NCBI GenBank assembly: GCA_035508275.1
Contig: DATJNI010000004.1
Coordinates: forward strand, 1 to 25,896
Source of the DNA: DATJNI01 sp035508275
GTDB taxonomy: Bacteria; Patescibacteriota; Saccharimonadia; Saccharimonadales; UBA4665
Length of the DNA: 25,896 nucleotides
Reading direction: 5' to 3'
A program made the position numbers and the translations under genes. Positions 15,184-23,433 of the stretch are shown here, piece after piece (the first letter of the stretch is position 1; each line of letters opens with the position of its first letter). The notes below the pieces were generated by a model. The model was not told the DNA's origin. It was given only the letters and a program-made list of their open reading frames with translations, and searched no databases.

Positions 15184-15474
15184 TTAGCCAGTTACCCTCT
15201 TTTGCTGAGCTGTGCGTTGTGATTTTAGCACTATACTCTGTAGTTCTCTAAAGATTGGGAATTGCTTATTTGTAGAATATACCTTGGTGTTGCCCTGTCG
15301 TTCGCTAGTTAAAAAGCCGACCTTCTCCAGGCGCTTAAGCTCTCTTTGGATATTGCCAGCATCTTCTTTAATTAGCTTAGCTAGTCCGCGTACATGCGTC
15401 TTAAAATCTGGGTACTTAGCATAAATTACAATTATTTTACGCCTGACTCTCGAAGTGATAAACACATCCAACAT
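15184..15474 (-). CDS. Winged helix-turn-helix transcriptional regulator
   Basis: A 96-residue ArsR-like winged-helix protein. Helix-turn-helix lies in KTHVRGLAKLIKEDAGNIQRELKRLEKVGFL (residues about 25-55) and the wing in TSERQGNTKVYSTN (56-69). A C-terminal helix (RELQSIVLKSQ) likely dimerises. No metal-binding cysteine motif is present, so it is not a classic metal sensor. The target is unknown. Inverted TTGTT/AACAA repeats lie just upstream of its own gene (15492-15508), so it may regulate itself and perhaps the divergent priA. Confidence 0.85.
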   Translation of the reverse strand: MLDVFITSRVRRKIIVIYAKYPDFKTHVRGLAKLIKEDAGNIQRELKRLEKVGFLTSERQGNTKVYSTNKQFPIFRELQSIVLKSQRTAQQKRVTG

Positions 15475-15491
15475 AATTCTTACTACCTCTT

Positions 15492-15508
15492 ATTGTTATC
15501 CAAACAAC
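15492..15508. promoter_or_regulatory. Possible operator of the wHTH regulator
   Basis: TTGTT, a short spacer, then AACAA form an inverted repeat. A further AACAAT copy lies at 15527-15532. The repeat is within the predicted 5' leader of the wHTH gene, a fitting place for self-repression. AT-rich DNA makes such repeats common, so confidence is low. Confidence 0.3.
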
Positions 15509-15517
15509 GTTGCTTTT

Positions 15518-15546
15518 AGTATAAACAACAATTTTATTTAAGGCAA
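15518..15546 (-). promoter_or_regulatory. Promoter of the wHTH regulator
   Basis: TTGCCT (15541-15546), a 17-bp spacer and TATACT (15518-15523) on the minus strand. Predicted start near 15511, leader about 37 nt. It is back to back with the priA promoter. Confidence 0.5.
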
Positions 15547-15574
15547 GAAAAAATATCTGGGTAAGCATTTAGAC

Positions 15575-15580
15575 TATACT
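15575..15580 (+). promoter_or_regulatory. -10 element of priA (leaderless)
   Basis: TATACT ends 6 bp before the priA ATG at 15587, so +1 would fall on the start codon. No -35 and no Shine-Dalgarno sequence are seen. Confidence 0.45.
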
Positions 15581-15586
15581 AATAAT

Positions 15587-17512
15587 ATGTTTTATTACCA
15601 TGTGTGGGTGAGAAGCAGGCGTTATCATGGATCTGAACCTCTTACCTATAGCTTTGACAAACGTCTTAGTATCGGCTCAATTGTAAGAGTCGAGCTTCAA
15701 AATACCACTGTTCTGGGCTTTGTTAGTAAGGTCACTACTAAGCCTAAATTTAAAACTAAGCCCATCACCGAAGCATTAGACCTACCTTCGTTGCCCCCTA
15801 ATTTAATTAAACTAGCCGAGTGGTTACTAGCCTACTATCCTGCACCTCTTGGCACCATAGCTCAGCAGCTGCTGCCCGAGAACCTCAGCAACGTAGAGGT
15901 TCCTAGTGAAACTTTTTCTGCGATCAACGTTAAGGGACTACCAAAGCTAAATAAGCAGCAAGAGCAAGCCGTAGACTCAATGAGGACTAAAAATAACTAT
16001 CTTCTCCACGGAGTGACGGGCAGCGGCAAAACAAGAGTATATGTGGAGCTAGCGTATCAGGTAATAGAACATGGCAAGTCCGTCATAATCCTTACTCCTG
16101 AAATTGGCTTAACAACTCCGCTCGCCAGTAGTTTTAGAGAGGTCTTTGGCAATCGAGTAGTTGTATTTCACTCCAAACAGACTCCTGCCCAAAGACGCAA
16201 AGCCTGGCTTAAATGTCTATATAGCGCTGAACCACTAGTAGTTATTGGCCCACGATCTTCCCTGTTCCTGCCTCTAGAGAAGCTTGGACTCATAGTCCTC
16301 GACGAGGCACACGATTCCAGCTATAAACAAGAGCAAGCCCCACAGTATCTATCTACTAGAGTTGCAGCCAAGCTAGCTAGTCTTAACAGCTCAATCCTGG
16401 TACTTGGTTCGGCAACCCCTCTAGTCGCAGACTACTATCTGTCTAAGGAGAAAAAGAGACCAATTATTGAACTAAATGAACTGGCCAAAGGTCCAAAGGC
16501 GCTAGATAACAAAATTATTGTTGTTGATAGGAAGGATCACAGCGAATTTGCTGGTTCTCGCAATCTAAGCCAAACCTTAATTAAAGAAATAAATGAAGCT
16601 CTCTCGAAAGACGAACAAGTGCTTTTGTTCCTGAACCGCCGCGGCACGGCTCGGGTAATTATGTGCGACAATTGCGGTTGGCAAGCTCTCTGCCCACACT
16701 GCGATCTGCCACTTACTTATCATGGCGATAGTCACCTAATGCGTTGTCATAGTTGCAACTATCATCAGAGTACCCCTAGTAATTGCCCAGTTTGCAACAA
16801 CACAGATGTAGTGTTTAAGTCTTCAGGTACTAAGGCTATTGTTGAAGAAATCCAACAATTATTCCCCAAAAGATCCATAGTTAGGTTCGATACTGACAAC
16901 AAAAGTAGTGAGAAATTTGAACACAAATACGATGACATGCTGTCTGGTCAGGTAGATATAATAGTCGGGACTCAAATGATCACTAAAGGCTTAGACCTGC
17001 CAAAATTAGGTTTGGTAGGAGTACTTTTAGCAGATACCAGCCTGTACCTGCCAGACTTCTCTTCTGAGGAACGTACTTTTCAGTTACTTAGCCAAGTTAT
17101 TGGCAGGATTAACAGAGGTCATAGATCAGGTAACGCAGTAATTCAAACCTACCAGCCCGATCAAAAAGTTATAAAGTACGCACTTAATTCTAACTACAAA
17201 GACTTCTATAAGTATGAAATCGAGGGCCGTCGTAAGTTCTTATTCCCCCCTTTCTGCTATCTGCTAAAGGTTACTTTTAGACGATCAACCCCGAGGAGCG
17301 CAGAGACTTCTGCGTTTAACTTAAAAGAGGAGTTACGAGGAAAGTATAAAGTAAGAATCGAAGGCCCTTCCCCAGCTTTCCATGAGAGGTTTCAAGACAA
17401 GTATCAGTGGCAGCTGGTTATAAAGTCGTCCTCCAGAGATGAGCTTCTTAAAGTGATTGCTGCCCTACCAGCCAACTTAACTTACGATATCGACCCCTTG
17501 GACCTGCTTTGA
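15587..17512 (+). CDS. priA: Primosomal replication-restart helicase PriA
   Basis: 3'-5' DNA helicase that reloads the replisome at stalled forks. The 641 residues contain an N-terminal 3'-DNA-binding domain (about 1-100), Walker A GVTGSGKT (142-149), DEAH box (239-242), and eight zinc cysteines inserted in the helicase core (Cys359, 362, 368, 371, 386, 389, 399, 402). Motifs IV-VI include VGTQMITKGLD and QVIGRINRG. It is shorter than E. coli PriA (732) but complete by motif. The stop is TGA, with def starting 35 bp later. The priA-def-fmt order is common across bacteria. Confidence 0.96.
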   Translation: MFYYHVWVRSRRYHGSEPLTYSFDKRLSIGSIVRVELQNTTVLGFVSKVTTKPKFKTKPITEALDLPSLPPNLIKLAEWLLAYYPAPLGTIAQQLLPENLSNVEVPSETFSAINVKGLPKLNKQQEQAVDSMRTKNNYLLHGVTGSGKTRVYVELAYQVIEHGKSVIILTPEIGLTTPLASSFREVFGNRVVVFHSKQTPAQRRKAWLKCLYSAEPLVVIGPRSSLFLPLEKLGLIVLDEAHDSSYKQEQAPQYLSTRVAAKLASLNSSILVLGSATPLVADYYLSKEKKRPIIELNELAKGPKALDNKIIVVDRKDHSEFAGSRNLSQTLIKEINEALSKDEQVLLFLNRRGTARVIMCDNCGWQALCPHCDLPLTYHGDSHLMRCHSCNYHQSTPSNCPVCNNTDVVFKSSGTKAIVEEIQQLFPKRSIVRFDTDNKSSEKFEHKYDDMLSGQVDIIVGTQMITKGLDLPKLGLVGVLLADTSLYLPDFSSEERTFQLLSQVIGRINRGHRSGNAVIQTYQPDQKVIKYALNSNYKDFYKYEIEGRRKFLFPPFCYLLKVTFRRSTPRSAETSAFNLKEELRGKYKVRIEGPSPAFHERFQDKYQWQLVIKSSSRDELLKVIAALPANLTYDIDPLDLL

Positions 17513-17527
17513 TCCTTGGGTTATACT
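17498..17527 (+). promoter_or_regulatory. Promoter of def
   Basis: TTGGAC (17498-17503), an 18-bp spacer and TATACT (17522-17527), overlapping the end of priA. Predicted start near 17534 gives a leader of about 14 nt with a GAGG ribosome binding site. Confidence 0.45.
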
Positions 17528-17547
17528 AGTCCCCGAGGCTCACACCC

Positions 17548-18120
17548 ATGAAAAAAGAAGACATAATTACCTTACCTAATTCCCATCTCCGCCAGAAATC
17601 CAAGAAGGTCGGCATTATTACTGACGAAATCAGAGAGATCATCGACGACATGAAGTCGGCAACCATTAACTGGGATGAGTCTAGAGAGCACGAAGTGGGC
17701 GTTGCCTTGGCTGCTATACAGATAGATAGACCTTATAAAATCATAATAGTTAGGCGTAATTATGAAGATAAGGATAATCAAGATTTTACAGTCTTCATAA
17801 ACCCAGAAATAACTAAGCAGTACGGTGAAATTATCTCAGACTTCGAAGGATGCTTAAGCGTCCCAAGCATTTATGGCAAGGTGCCCAGGTACTCAAAGGT
17901 TAAAGTGAAAGCTACGGACGAAAACGGTAAAGCCTTTAGGGTAAGCGTGGATGGTTTCTTGGCAAGAATCTTCCAGCATGAAATTGACCACTGCAAGGGA
18001 ATAATGTTTATAGATAAAATTAAAGATGATGAAAGCGCATTTTATAAATTGAAAGAAGACGGCAAATTGGAGCCAATAGATTATGACAAAGAAATCAGAA
18101 ACAGCAGTATTCTTTGGTAG
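17548..18120 (+). CDS. def: Peptide deformylase
   Basis: Metalloenzyme that removes the formyl group from the N-terminal methionine of new proteins. The 190 residues carry motif 1 GVALAAIQ (51-58), where the third position is Ala instead of the usual Gly; motif 2 EGCLS (100-104) with metal ligand Cys102; and motif 3 HEIDH (144-148) with ligands His144 and His148 and catalytic Glu145. An insertion around residues 40-50 (NWDESREHEV) precedes motif 1. The last 38 bp overlap the start of fmt, the enzyme that adds the same formyl group, so the two are probably translated together. Confidence 0.95.
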   Translation: MKKEDIITLPNSHLRQKSKKVGIITDEIREIIDDMKSATINWDESREHEVGVALAAIQIDRPYKIIIVRRNYEDKDNQDFTVFINPEITKQYGEIISDFEGCLSVPSIYGKVPRYSKVKVKATDENGKAFRVSVDGFLARIFQHEIDHCKGIMFIDKIKDDESAFYKLKEDGKLEPIDYDKEIRNSSILW

Positions 18121-18982
18121 CGGCCCTGTCAGTGCTCAAGCGCTGAGAAAGATGGCCAAATACCTAGACATAGAGGCCGTTATAACCAAACCTCAGCCCG
18201 TTCACCACCTTTATGAAATGCCGGTTCTGAAAGCAGCCAAAGAACTGGGTCTAAAAACTTTTACTGCAAGCAACAAGGCAGAACTGTCTAAATTGTTTGA
18301 GTCCAAGCAATTTAAAAGCAGCTTGGGCATAGTTTTAGATTATGGAATTATTATCCCAAAAGCTGTAATCGACTACTTTCCCTTAGGCATTATTAACAGC
18401 CACTTCTCACTCCTGCCTAAATTAAGAGGTGCGGATCCAATAAGCTTTGCAATTCTTAGTGGCGACAAGCAGACAGGCGTGAGCTTAATGCTGATCAATG
18501 AAAAAATGGACGAAGGACCATTGCTAGCTCAAGAAAGGCTAGACTTAGACCAAGAGATAACTACTCCTGAGCTCACAGATAAGCTGATAGACCTAAGCGA
18601 CAATATGCTCAAGCAAACGGTACCAGGATACTCTAGCGGTAAAATTAAGCCTTACGCTCAAACGGGAGAGCCAACATATACTAGGAAGCTTACTAAGGAG
18701 GACTCTATTTTGGATTTTAGTAAGACAAGCGATGAGCTATGTAGAGAGGTCAGAGCTTTTGCTGAGTGGCCTAGAAGTAGGTTCACTCTTAATGATCTAC
18801 ATATAATTGTTACCAAAGCTCATTCTATTGCTGGCGTGGGCACCCCAGGCAAAATATATAAGTCTAATAGCGAGTTCGGTCTATATACATCAGACGGTAT
18901 TTTTATTATCGATAAACTCATACCAGGTTCCAAAAAAGAGATGTCTAGCGAAGCTTTCTTGGCCGGATACAAAGTAGCTTAG
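18083..18982 (+). CDS. fmt: Methionyl-tRNA formyltransferase
   Basis: Transfers a formyl group from 10-formyl-THF to initiator Met-tRNA. The 299 residues carry the N-terminal Rossmann strand (AVFFGSGPVSAQAL), the catalytic trio Asn105, His107 and Asp143, the SLLPKLRGADPI block (109-120) and a C-terminal OB-like domain (about 205-299). The start at 18083 is kept despite the 38-bp overlap with def, because the next Met (residue 24) would remove the first strand and glycine loop. A GGAG lies 10 nt upstream inside def. The stop overlaps the stop of the convergent DUF5663-like gene. Confidence 0.95.
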   Translation: MTKKSETAVFFGSGPVSAQALRKMAKYLDIEAVITKPQPVHHLYEMPVLKAAKELGLKTFTASNKAELSKLFESKQFKSSLGIVLDYGIIIPKAVIDYFPLGIINSHFSLLPKLRGADPISFAILSGDKQTGVSLMLINEKMDEGPLLAQERLDLDQEITTPELTDKLIDLSDNMLKQTVPGYSSGKIKPYAQTGEPTYTRKLTKEDSILDFSKTSDELCREVRAFAEWPRSRFTLNDLHIIVTKAHSIAGVGTPGKIYKSNSEFGLYTSDGIFIIDKLIPGSKKEMSSEAFLAGYKVA

Positions 18983-19491
18983 CCTACTGGCGGCACTGAT
19001 CCAGGACCTGCTGGTGGTTGTTCACTAGGAAAAGTCGCTGGAGGAGACGAAGGTGCCTGTGGTGGGCTGGCAGGATCTACTATAGGACTAGTAGGGGGAA
19101 CTGACGGGTTAGACTGGGCTGGCGGCACTGGATTTGTCTGTGCAGCACCGGAAGCAGGCTGAGCCGCCTGTTGGACCTGTGCCTGCGAAGAGCTAAGTAT
19201 TTGAGGAGCAGACTGTGTCACTTCTGCCTTTAACTTATCGTATTCTTCCTGAACGATATCCTTATAATTTGGGAAGTTGGTTTCAAGCCACTTAAAAGCA
19301 CCGGCATCATCCTTAGACTCGTAGTATTTCTCAAACTCATCCAGTTGCTGGTTAGACATCTGGTCGGCCAGGCGCATACCAACACGCATTTCTAGGGTGT
19401 CATATATGTGCTTCAATAAACTGTTTTTCTCGCTGTCAGACAGGCTGCCTAGCCCGACTTCTTGAAGCATAGAATTGTCAATTCTCAACAT
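18979..19491 (-). CDS. DUF5663-like protein with a proline-rich tail
   Basis: A 170-residue protein of unknown function. Residues 1-90 form a helical domain (starts MLRIDNSMLQEVGLGSLSD; later LADQMSNQQLDEFEKYY and WLETNFPNYKDIV) that I recognise as the DUF5663 type, common in Patescibacteria. Residues about 97-170 are low-complexity, rich in Pro, Ala, Ser and Gln with repeated PP motifs, and probably disordered. No signal peptide or membrane segment is seen. It starts 15 bp after infB on the same strand and probably shares its mRNA. The family name comes from memory of the sequence pattern and was not checked. Confidence 0.75.
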   Translation of the reverse strand: MLRIDNSMLQEVGLGSLSDSEKNSLLKHIYDTLEMRVGMRLADQMSNQQLDEFEKYYESKDDAGAFKWLETNFPNYKDIVQEEYDKLKAEVTQSAPQILSSSQAQVQQAAQPASGAAQTNPVPPAQSNPSVPPTSPIVDPASPPQAPSSPPATFPSEQPPAGPGSVPPVG

Positions 19492-19506
19492 ATCGTCATT
19501 ATATCA

Positions 19507-21285
19507 TTATTGCAGCTTCCGCTGCTGCTCTTCTCTACTAAATACCTCTATAAAATCGCCCTCAATAAGCTCAACTCGCTTGGTAGTTTTAAGATTCATG
19601 CCACACATTTCACCTTCTACGACTTCTTTAGTCTCCAGGGGCCCCTTCCTAAGTTCTACCAGTTCTACTTCAGCAAGTACCTCTTTGTCTCTTTTTATCC
19701 TGGCTAGCGATGGAGCTACAAGTTTACCCTTAGTAACCTCTCCGCCACAGATTATCTCACTTTTGGTAGTCTTGAATATACCTTTAACCACTAACCTACC
19801 CAGCTCCGTTTCAACTACCTCAGGAACTAGAAGGTTGGAAAGCTCTGCCTTAACATCGTCTATTAGTTCATATATTACTTGGTACAATCTGACAGATATC
19901 TTGTCCCTGGAAGCCTGTTGCCTACTACTTGTAGGCAGACTCACATTAAAACCGTAGATTATGGCTCCAGAAGTATGTGCTGTATATAGGTCATTCTCAC
20001 TTATTGGACCAAGTCCTGAACTAACCACTCGAACTGCCACCTCCTCGGTATCCATAGCTTTTAGGCTGTCGATAACAGATGTCAGTGAGCCTTGTACATC
20101 GGCCTTGATGATAATATTTAGCTCTGTGAGTTTCTTGTCTCTGTTAATAAGCCTGATCAACTCGCCACCACCCATGTCCGTACGCCCTTCACGAATAACG
20201 CTATTTAGCCTATCTTGGCTTAGCTTCCTAGCCTCTTTTTCGTCGCTCACCTCTGTAAACTCATCGCCAAACTCGGGTAAAGATTTGAAGCCTGTAATAG
20301 TCACCGGCATTGAAGGCGTAGCCGACTTTAAGGGTTTGCCGTCACTTGCTTGCAAACTCCTGACTTTGGCATAGACAGAGCCAGCCACGATAAACTGACC
20401 GACTTTTAGTGTCCCCTCTTCTATTAAGGCTTGAGCGACAGGACCCCTGCCTTGTTCTACGTGGGCTTCGATTATTAAACCTCTAGCATTAGCCTTAAAA
20501 TCTGCTTTTAATTCCTCAATGTCAGTAACTAAAAGGATCATATCTAGAAGTTCTTTAACGCCCTCCTTAGTCTTAGCCGATACCGGCTGAGCAACAACGT
20601 CACCGCCCCATTCCTCGATTAATATGTCATTCTCTGAAAGCTGTTGTTTAACTTTGTTAACGTCAGTGCCATCTTTATCTATCTTATTGATGGCAACAAT
20701 TATCTTGACCCCTGCCTTTTTAGCAAAGCGGATAGCTTCTATGGTTTGAGGCTTTACTCCGTCATCGGCAGCCACAACAATGATCACAATATCCGTTAAG
20801 AGTGCCCCGTGTTCTCGTATGGCGGCAAAGGCTTCGTGACCAGGAGTGTCAAGAAAAGTAATTACTCGCTTGTTGTGCTCAATCTGGTAAGCAGATATGT
20901 GCTGAGTAATACCGCCAGCCTCATGTTTAACGACATCAGCACCTCTAATTGCATCTAGCAGGCTGGTTTTGCCATGGTCAACATGCCCCATAACCGCCAC
21001 AACCGGTGGTCTAGACTGCCCCTTCGTGTTCTTTTTGACCTCTTTATGAAGAGGTACCTTCTCTTCTACCTTCTTTCGCTCGAGATCTATACCAAGATCT
21101 AGCTCCCCAACAATAATCTGGGCGGTTTCAAAGTCTAACTTTTCGTTAACAGTGGCCATTACGCCGTTCTTCATAAGCTCAGCAATGAGACGTGAAACAG
21201 GTATAGATAACTTCTCGGCTAGGTTGCCGACTGTTATCATGTCTTCTATCTCGATCTTGGTTGCCTGTGTATCGTTTTCTGGCAT
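19507..21285 (-). CDS. infB: Translation initiation factor IF-2, shortened N-terminus
   Basis: GTPase that brings fMet-tRNA to the 30S subunit and promotes subunit joining. The 592 residues have one IF2_N module (about 16-62), then a short basic linker, the G domain with G1 GHVDHGKT (100-107), G3 DTPGH (146-150) and G4 NKID (200-203), and domains II, III and the C-terminal tRNA-binding C1/C2. It lacks the long N-terminal region of E. coli IF2 (890 residues), as in other reduced genomes. The start codon follows AAAGGAG. The 45-nt gap after the S1 gene contains a possible ribosome-binding-site switch. Expected co-transcription with S1 upstream and the DUF5663-like gene downstream. Confidence 0.96.
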   Translation of the reverse strand: MPENDTQATKIEIEDMITVGNLAEKLSIPVSRLIAELMKNGVMATVNEKLDFETAQIIVGELDLGIDLERKKVEEKVPLHKEVKKNTKGQSRPPVVAVMGHVDHGKTSLLDAIRGADVVKHEAGGITQHISAYQIEHNKRVITFLDTPGHEAFAAIREHGALLTDIVIIVVAADDGVKPQTIEAIRFAKKAGVKIIVAINKIDKDGTDVNKVKQQLSENDILIEEWGGDVVAQPVSAKTKEGVKELLDMILLVTDIEELKADFKANARGLIIEAHVEQGRGPVAQALIEEGTLKVGQFIVAGSVYAKVRSLQASDGKPLKSATPSMPVTITGFKSLPEFGDEFTEVSDEKEARKLSQDRLNSVIREGRTDMGGGELIRLINRDKKLTELNIIIKADVQGSLTSVIDSLKAMDTEEVAVRVVSSGLGPISENDLYTAHTSGAIIYGFNVSLPTSSRQQASRDKISVRLYQVIYELIDDVKAELSNLLVPEVVETELGRLVVKGIFKTTKSEIICGGEVTKGKLVAPSLARIKRDKEVLAEVELVELRKGPLETKEVVEGEMCGMNLKTTKRVELIEGDFIEVFSREEQQRKLQ

Positions 21286-21320
21286 AAGTCGGCTCCTTTC
21301 TGGCTCCTACATGGAGCCTT
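21286..21320 (-). promoter_or_regulatory. Alternative hairpins over the infB ribosome binding site
   Basis: On the minus strand, GGCTCC (21313-21318) is followed by GGAGCC (21302-21307) and an identical GGAGCC (21291-21296). The second copy contains the GGAG of the infB ribosome binding site. GGCTCC can pair with only one of them. Pairing with the first leaves the site open, and pairing with the second hides it. There is no U-run, so it is not an intrinsic terminator. Confidence 0.5.
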
Positions 21321-21330
21321 TGCTTAAAAG

Positions 21331-22440
21331 TTATTTTTCATCGGTCTTCTTGGTTGTCTTAGCTTTTTTGACAGCTTTAGCCTTGGCCTCTTTAAGGCTA
21401 AGCGCTATTTTGCGGTTTTCTAGATCTACATCTAGGACCTTAAACTGCTTCTTCTCGTTTAGCTGGAATAGCTTCTCCGGGTCAACGGCTTCATCATCAC
21501 TCATTTCAGAGACGTGCACCAAAGCTTCAACGCTTGGACTCAGCTGAACAAAAGCTCCAAAGGGAGTAATTCTGGTTACTTTACCTTCTACGTTGTCTCC
21601 CTTCTTAAAGGACTTAACCTGTTTCAACCATGGATCTTCACTCATTTGCTTGAGGCTAAGGGATAGCCTGTCTTTGTCTATAGCAATTATCTTAGCTTTG
21701 ATCTGATCCCCAACTTTGAGGTAGTTCTTGGGGTTGTCTACTCTTTCCCAAGATATCTCTGAGATATGAATAAGACCTTCTATACCATCTACGTTAACAA
21801 AGGCACCAAAGTCTATTACTCCAGTTACAACACCTTCTACTTCGTCACCAACCTTCAGTTTGGCAAACCTAGCTTGAGTGTCGCCCTTAGTCGCTTCTTT
21901 TTCTGAGAATATAAGCTTATTATCTTTACGGCTAACGTCGAGGATTCTGACTCTCAGAGGTTTGTTAATAAGGGAGTGAAGCTTCTGTAAAATCTCGTCT
22001 TTGTCGGCCCCAGATACTCTAGGGTAATTGCCTGCAGATAACTGCGACACCGGCAGAAAACCACGGATCCCTTCAAGTTCGACCAGTAATCCGCCCCTGT
22101 TGGCATCATAAGGAACGACCTCAATAATCTCACCATCATCGTGAACCCTCTGTAGTTCATCCCAACCTCGATCTTTAACAGCCCGCTTCATGCTGAGCAG
22201 TGCGTATCCTTCATCCATCTCTGGGTCAATAACGCTTACAGTAATCTCTTGGCCCGGTTCAAGTTTTTGACCATGGCCTATTTCTCGTCTTAAAACCACT
22301 CCAACACCTCGAGCACCGAGATCTATCCAGATCTCGTTCTTCTTAACCTCGGTTATCTTACCTTCGACAACCTCACCTGGTTTTAGACTTTCAACCTTGC
22401 TCTTCTCAAGCAGGTCATCCATAGACACTGTAGTTGGCAT
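21331..22440 (-). CDS. rpsA: 30S ribosomal protein S1-like, four S1 domains
   Basis: RNA-binding protein that helps mRNAs onto the ribosome. The 369 residues hold four S1 (OB-fold) repeats: about 20-87, 101-180, 196-265 and 279-350. The last two are the most canonical (FGAFVNVDGIEGLIHISEIS and FGAFVQL...ALVHVSEMS). E. coli S1 has six repeats, while four is usual in Gram-positive-type S1 homologues. The C-terminus is Lys-rich. The start follows AGGAGG. The leader of about 103 nt contains CCTCA, able to pair with the TGAGG of that site; S1 is known to control its own translation in E. coli, and similar control here is only inferred. It heads an apparent S1-infB-DUF5663 operon. Confidence 0.92.
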   Translation of the reverse strand: MPTTVSMDDLLEKSKVESLKPGEVVEGKITEVKKNEIWIDLGARGVGVVLRREIGHGQKLEPGQEITVSVIDPEMDEGYALLSMKRAVKDRGWDELQRVHDDGEIIEVVPYDANRGGLLVELEGIRGFLPVSQLSAGNYPRVSGADKDEILQKLHSLINKPLRVRILDVSRKDNKLIFSEKEATKGDTQARFAKLKVGDEVEGVVTGVIDFGAFVNVDGIEGLIHISEISWERVDNPKNYLKVGDQIKAKIIAIDKDRLSLSLKQMSEDPWLKQVKSFKKGDNVEGKVTRITPFGAFVQLSPSVEALVHVSEMSDDEAVDPEKLFQLNEKKQFKVLDVDLENRKIALSLKEAKAKAVKKAKTTKKTDEK

Positions 22441-22550
22441 CAGCCATCCTCCTCAAGTATTATCTCCCTGAAGCTAGCAATCAAAGCTCGCCTGAGGCTT
22501 ACATTAAACACCTTAAAACTGATTAATTTGCTAACTTAAGATTACCTATA

Positions 22551-22579
22551 ATTGTATCTGATAATCCCCATTTAGTAAA
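22551..22579 (-). promoter_or_regulatory. Promoter of the S1-infB operon
   Basis: TTTACT (22574-22579), a 17-bp spacer and TACAAT (22551-22556) on the minus strand. Predicted start near 22544, leader about 103 nt. It partly overlaps the promoter region of the divergent ROK gene. Confidence 0.55.
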
Positions 22580-22592
22580 GTGTAAGCTAAAA

Positions 22593-22601
22593 TGCTAAAC
22601 T
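22593..22601 (+). promoter_or_regulatory. Extended -10 promoter of the ROK gene (leaderless)
   Basis: TG-C-TAAACT with its hexamer at 22596-22601. +1 falls near 22608, one base before the ATG at 22609. TAAAAT at 22588-22593 is an alternative -10, giving a leader of about 9 nt. No ribosome binding site is present. Confidence 0.45.
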
Positions 22602-22608
22602 TTATCTT

Positions 22609-23433
22609 ATGTACTTGGCTATAGATATTGGTGGGACTAAAACATTTGTAGCTGCACTAGATGAAAATGGCGTCATAAAACAACTGATAAAAATTGCTAC
22701 CGATGAGAGCTATAAGAAGTTTCTAAGCCGTTTGGAAGGCGCCATAGATGCCCTAGGGGTAGATAAATACATTGCCTGCGGAGCTGGCATACCGGCAACC
22801 AGCTTTGACAGCAAGAAAGGCATTGCCCACGCCTTTGGCAATATCCCCTGGAAAGACGTTGAAATAAGGAAAGACTTTCAGCGTATTACTAAATGCCCAG
22901 TCTTCTTAACAAACGATGCCAAAATGGCCGCACTAAGTGAGTCAATGCTTTTAAAAGATAAATACTCGAGGGTCCTCTACGTCACCATAAGCACTGGCCT
23001 GGGCTTTGGTCTGGTAGTTGATGGAGAGATAGATTATGACATAGGTGATGAAGGCGGTACGACAATCATGCTAGAACACAAAGGCCGGATTGAAGCATGG
23101 GAAGACTTCGCTAGCGGCAAAGCTATCGTTAAGAGATTTGGTAAAAAAGCCAAGGACATAACAGATGAGGCCACTTGGAAAATAATAAGTCATGACATAG
23201 CCCAAGGTATGGTGCACCTCATCGCCATCACTGCGCCTGAGGTAATAGTAATAGGCGGAAGTGTCGGTAATTACTTCGACAGATACAGTAAGTTTTTAAG
23301 AGAAGAAATCGAGAAATACCGCATGCCAATTCTCAAAATCCCTGCTATTATGAAAGCACAAAGGCCTGACGAGGCGGTGGTTTACGGCTGCTATGACCTC
23401 GCAAAACAACTAAGCAATGCAAAAACTAATTAG
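22609..23433 (+). CDS. ROK-family sugar kinase without the zinc motif
   Basis: Probable sugar kinase of the ROK family. The 274 residues carry the phosphate-1 loop AIDIGGTK (4-11), the catalytic Asp103 in TNDAKMAALSE, and the STGLGFGLV phosphate-2 segment (128-136). Near residue 150 the family normally has a His and a CxCGxxGC zinc motif. Here the stretch reads GGTTIMLEHKGRIEAWEDFASG (residues 149-170), with no cysteines, so zinc binding is lost while the following ASG is kept. The substrate cannot be told; glucose or an N-acetylated sugar are the usual ones. The 3' end overlaps the next gene by 17 bp. The divergent S1-infB operon shares the upstream region. Confidence 0.85.
   Translation: MYLAIDIGGTKTFVAALDENGVIKQLIKIATDESYKKFLSRLEGAIDALGVDKYIACGAGIPATSFDSKKGIAHAFGNIPWKDVEIRKDFQRITKCPVFLTNDAKMAALSESMLLKDKYSRVLYVTISTGLGFGLVVDGEIDYDIGDEGGTTIMLEHKGRIEAWEDFASGKAIVKRFGKKAKDITDEATWKIISHDIAQGMVHLIAITAPEVIVIGGSVGNYFDRYSKFLREEIEKYRMPILKIPAIMKAQRPDEAVVYGCYDLAKQLSNAKTN

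Noticed and set aside
19475..19957. 160-codon ORF antisense to infB
   Set aside because: Ser/Leu-rich shadow frame of infB, no motif.
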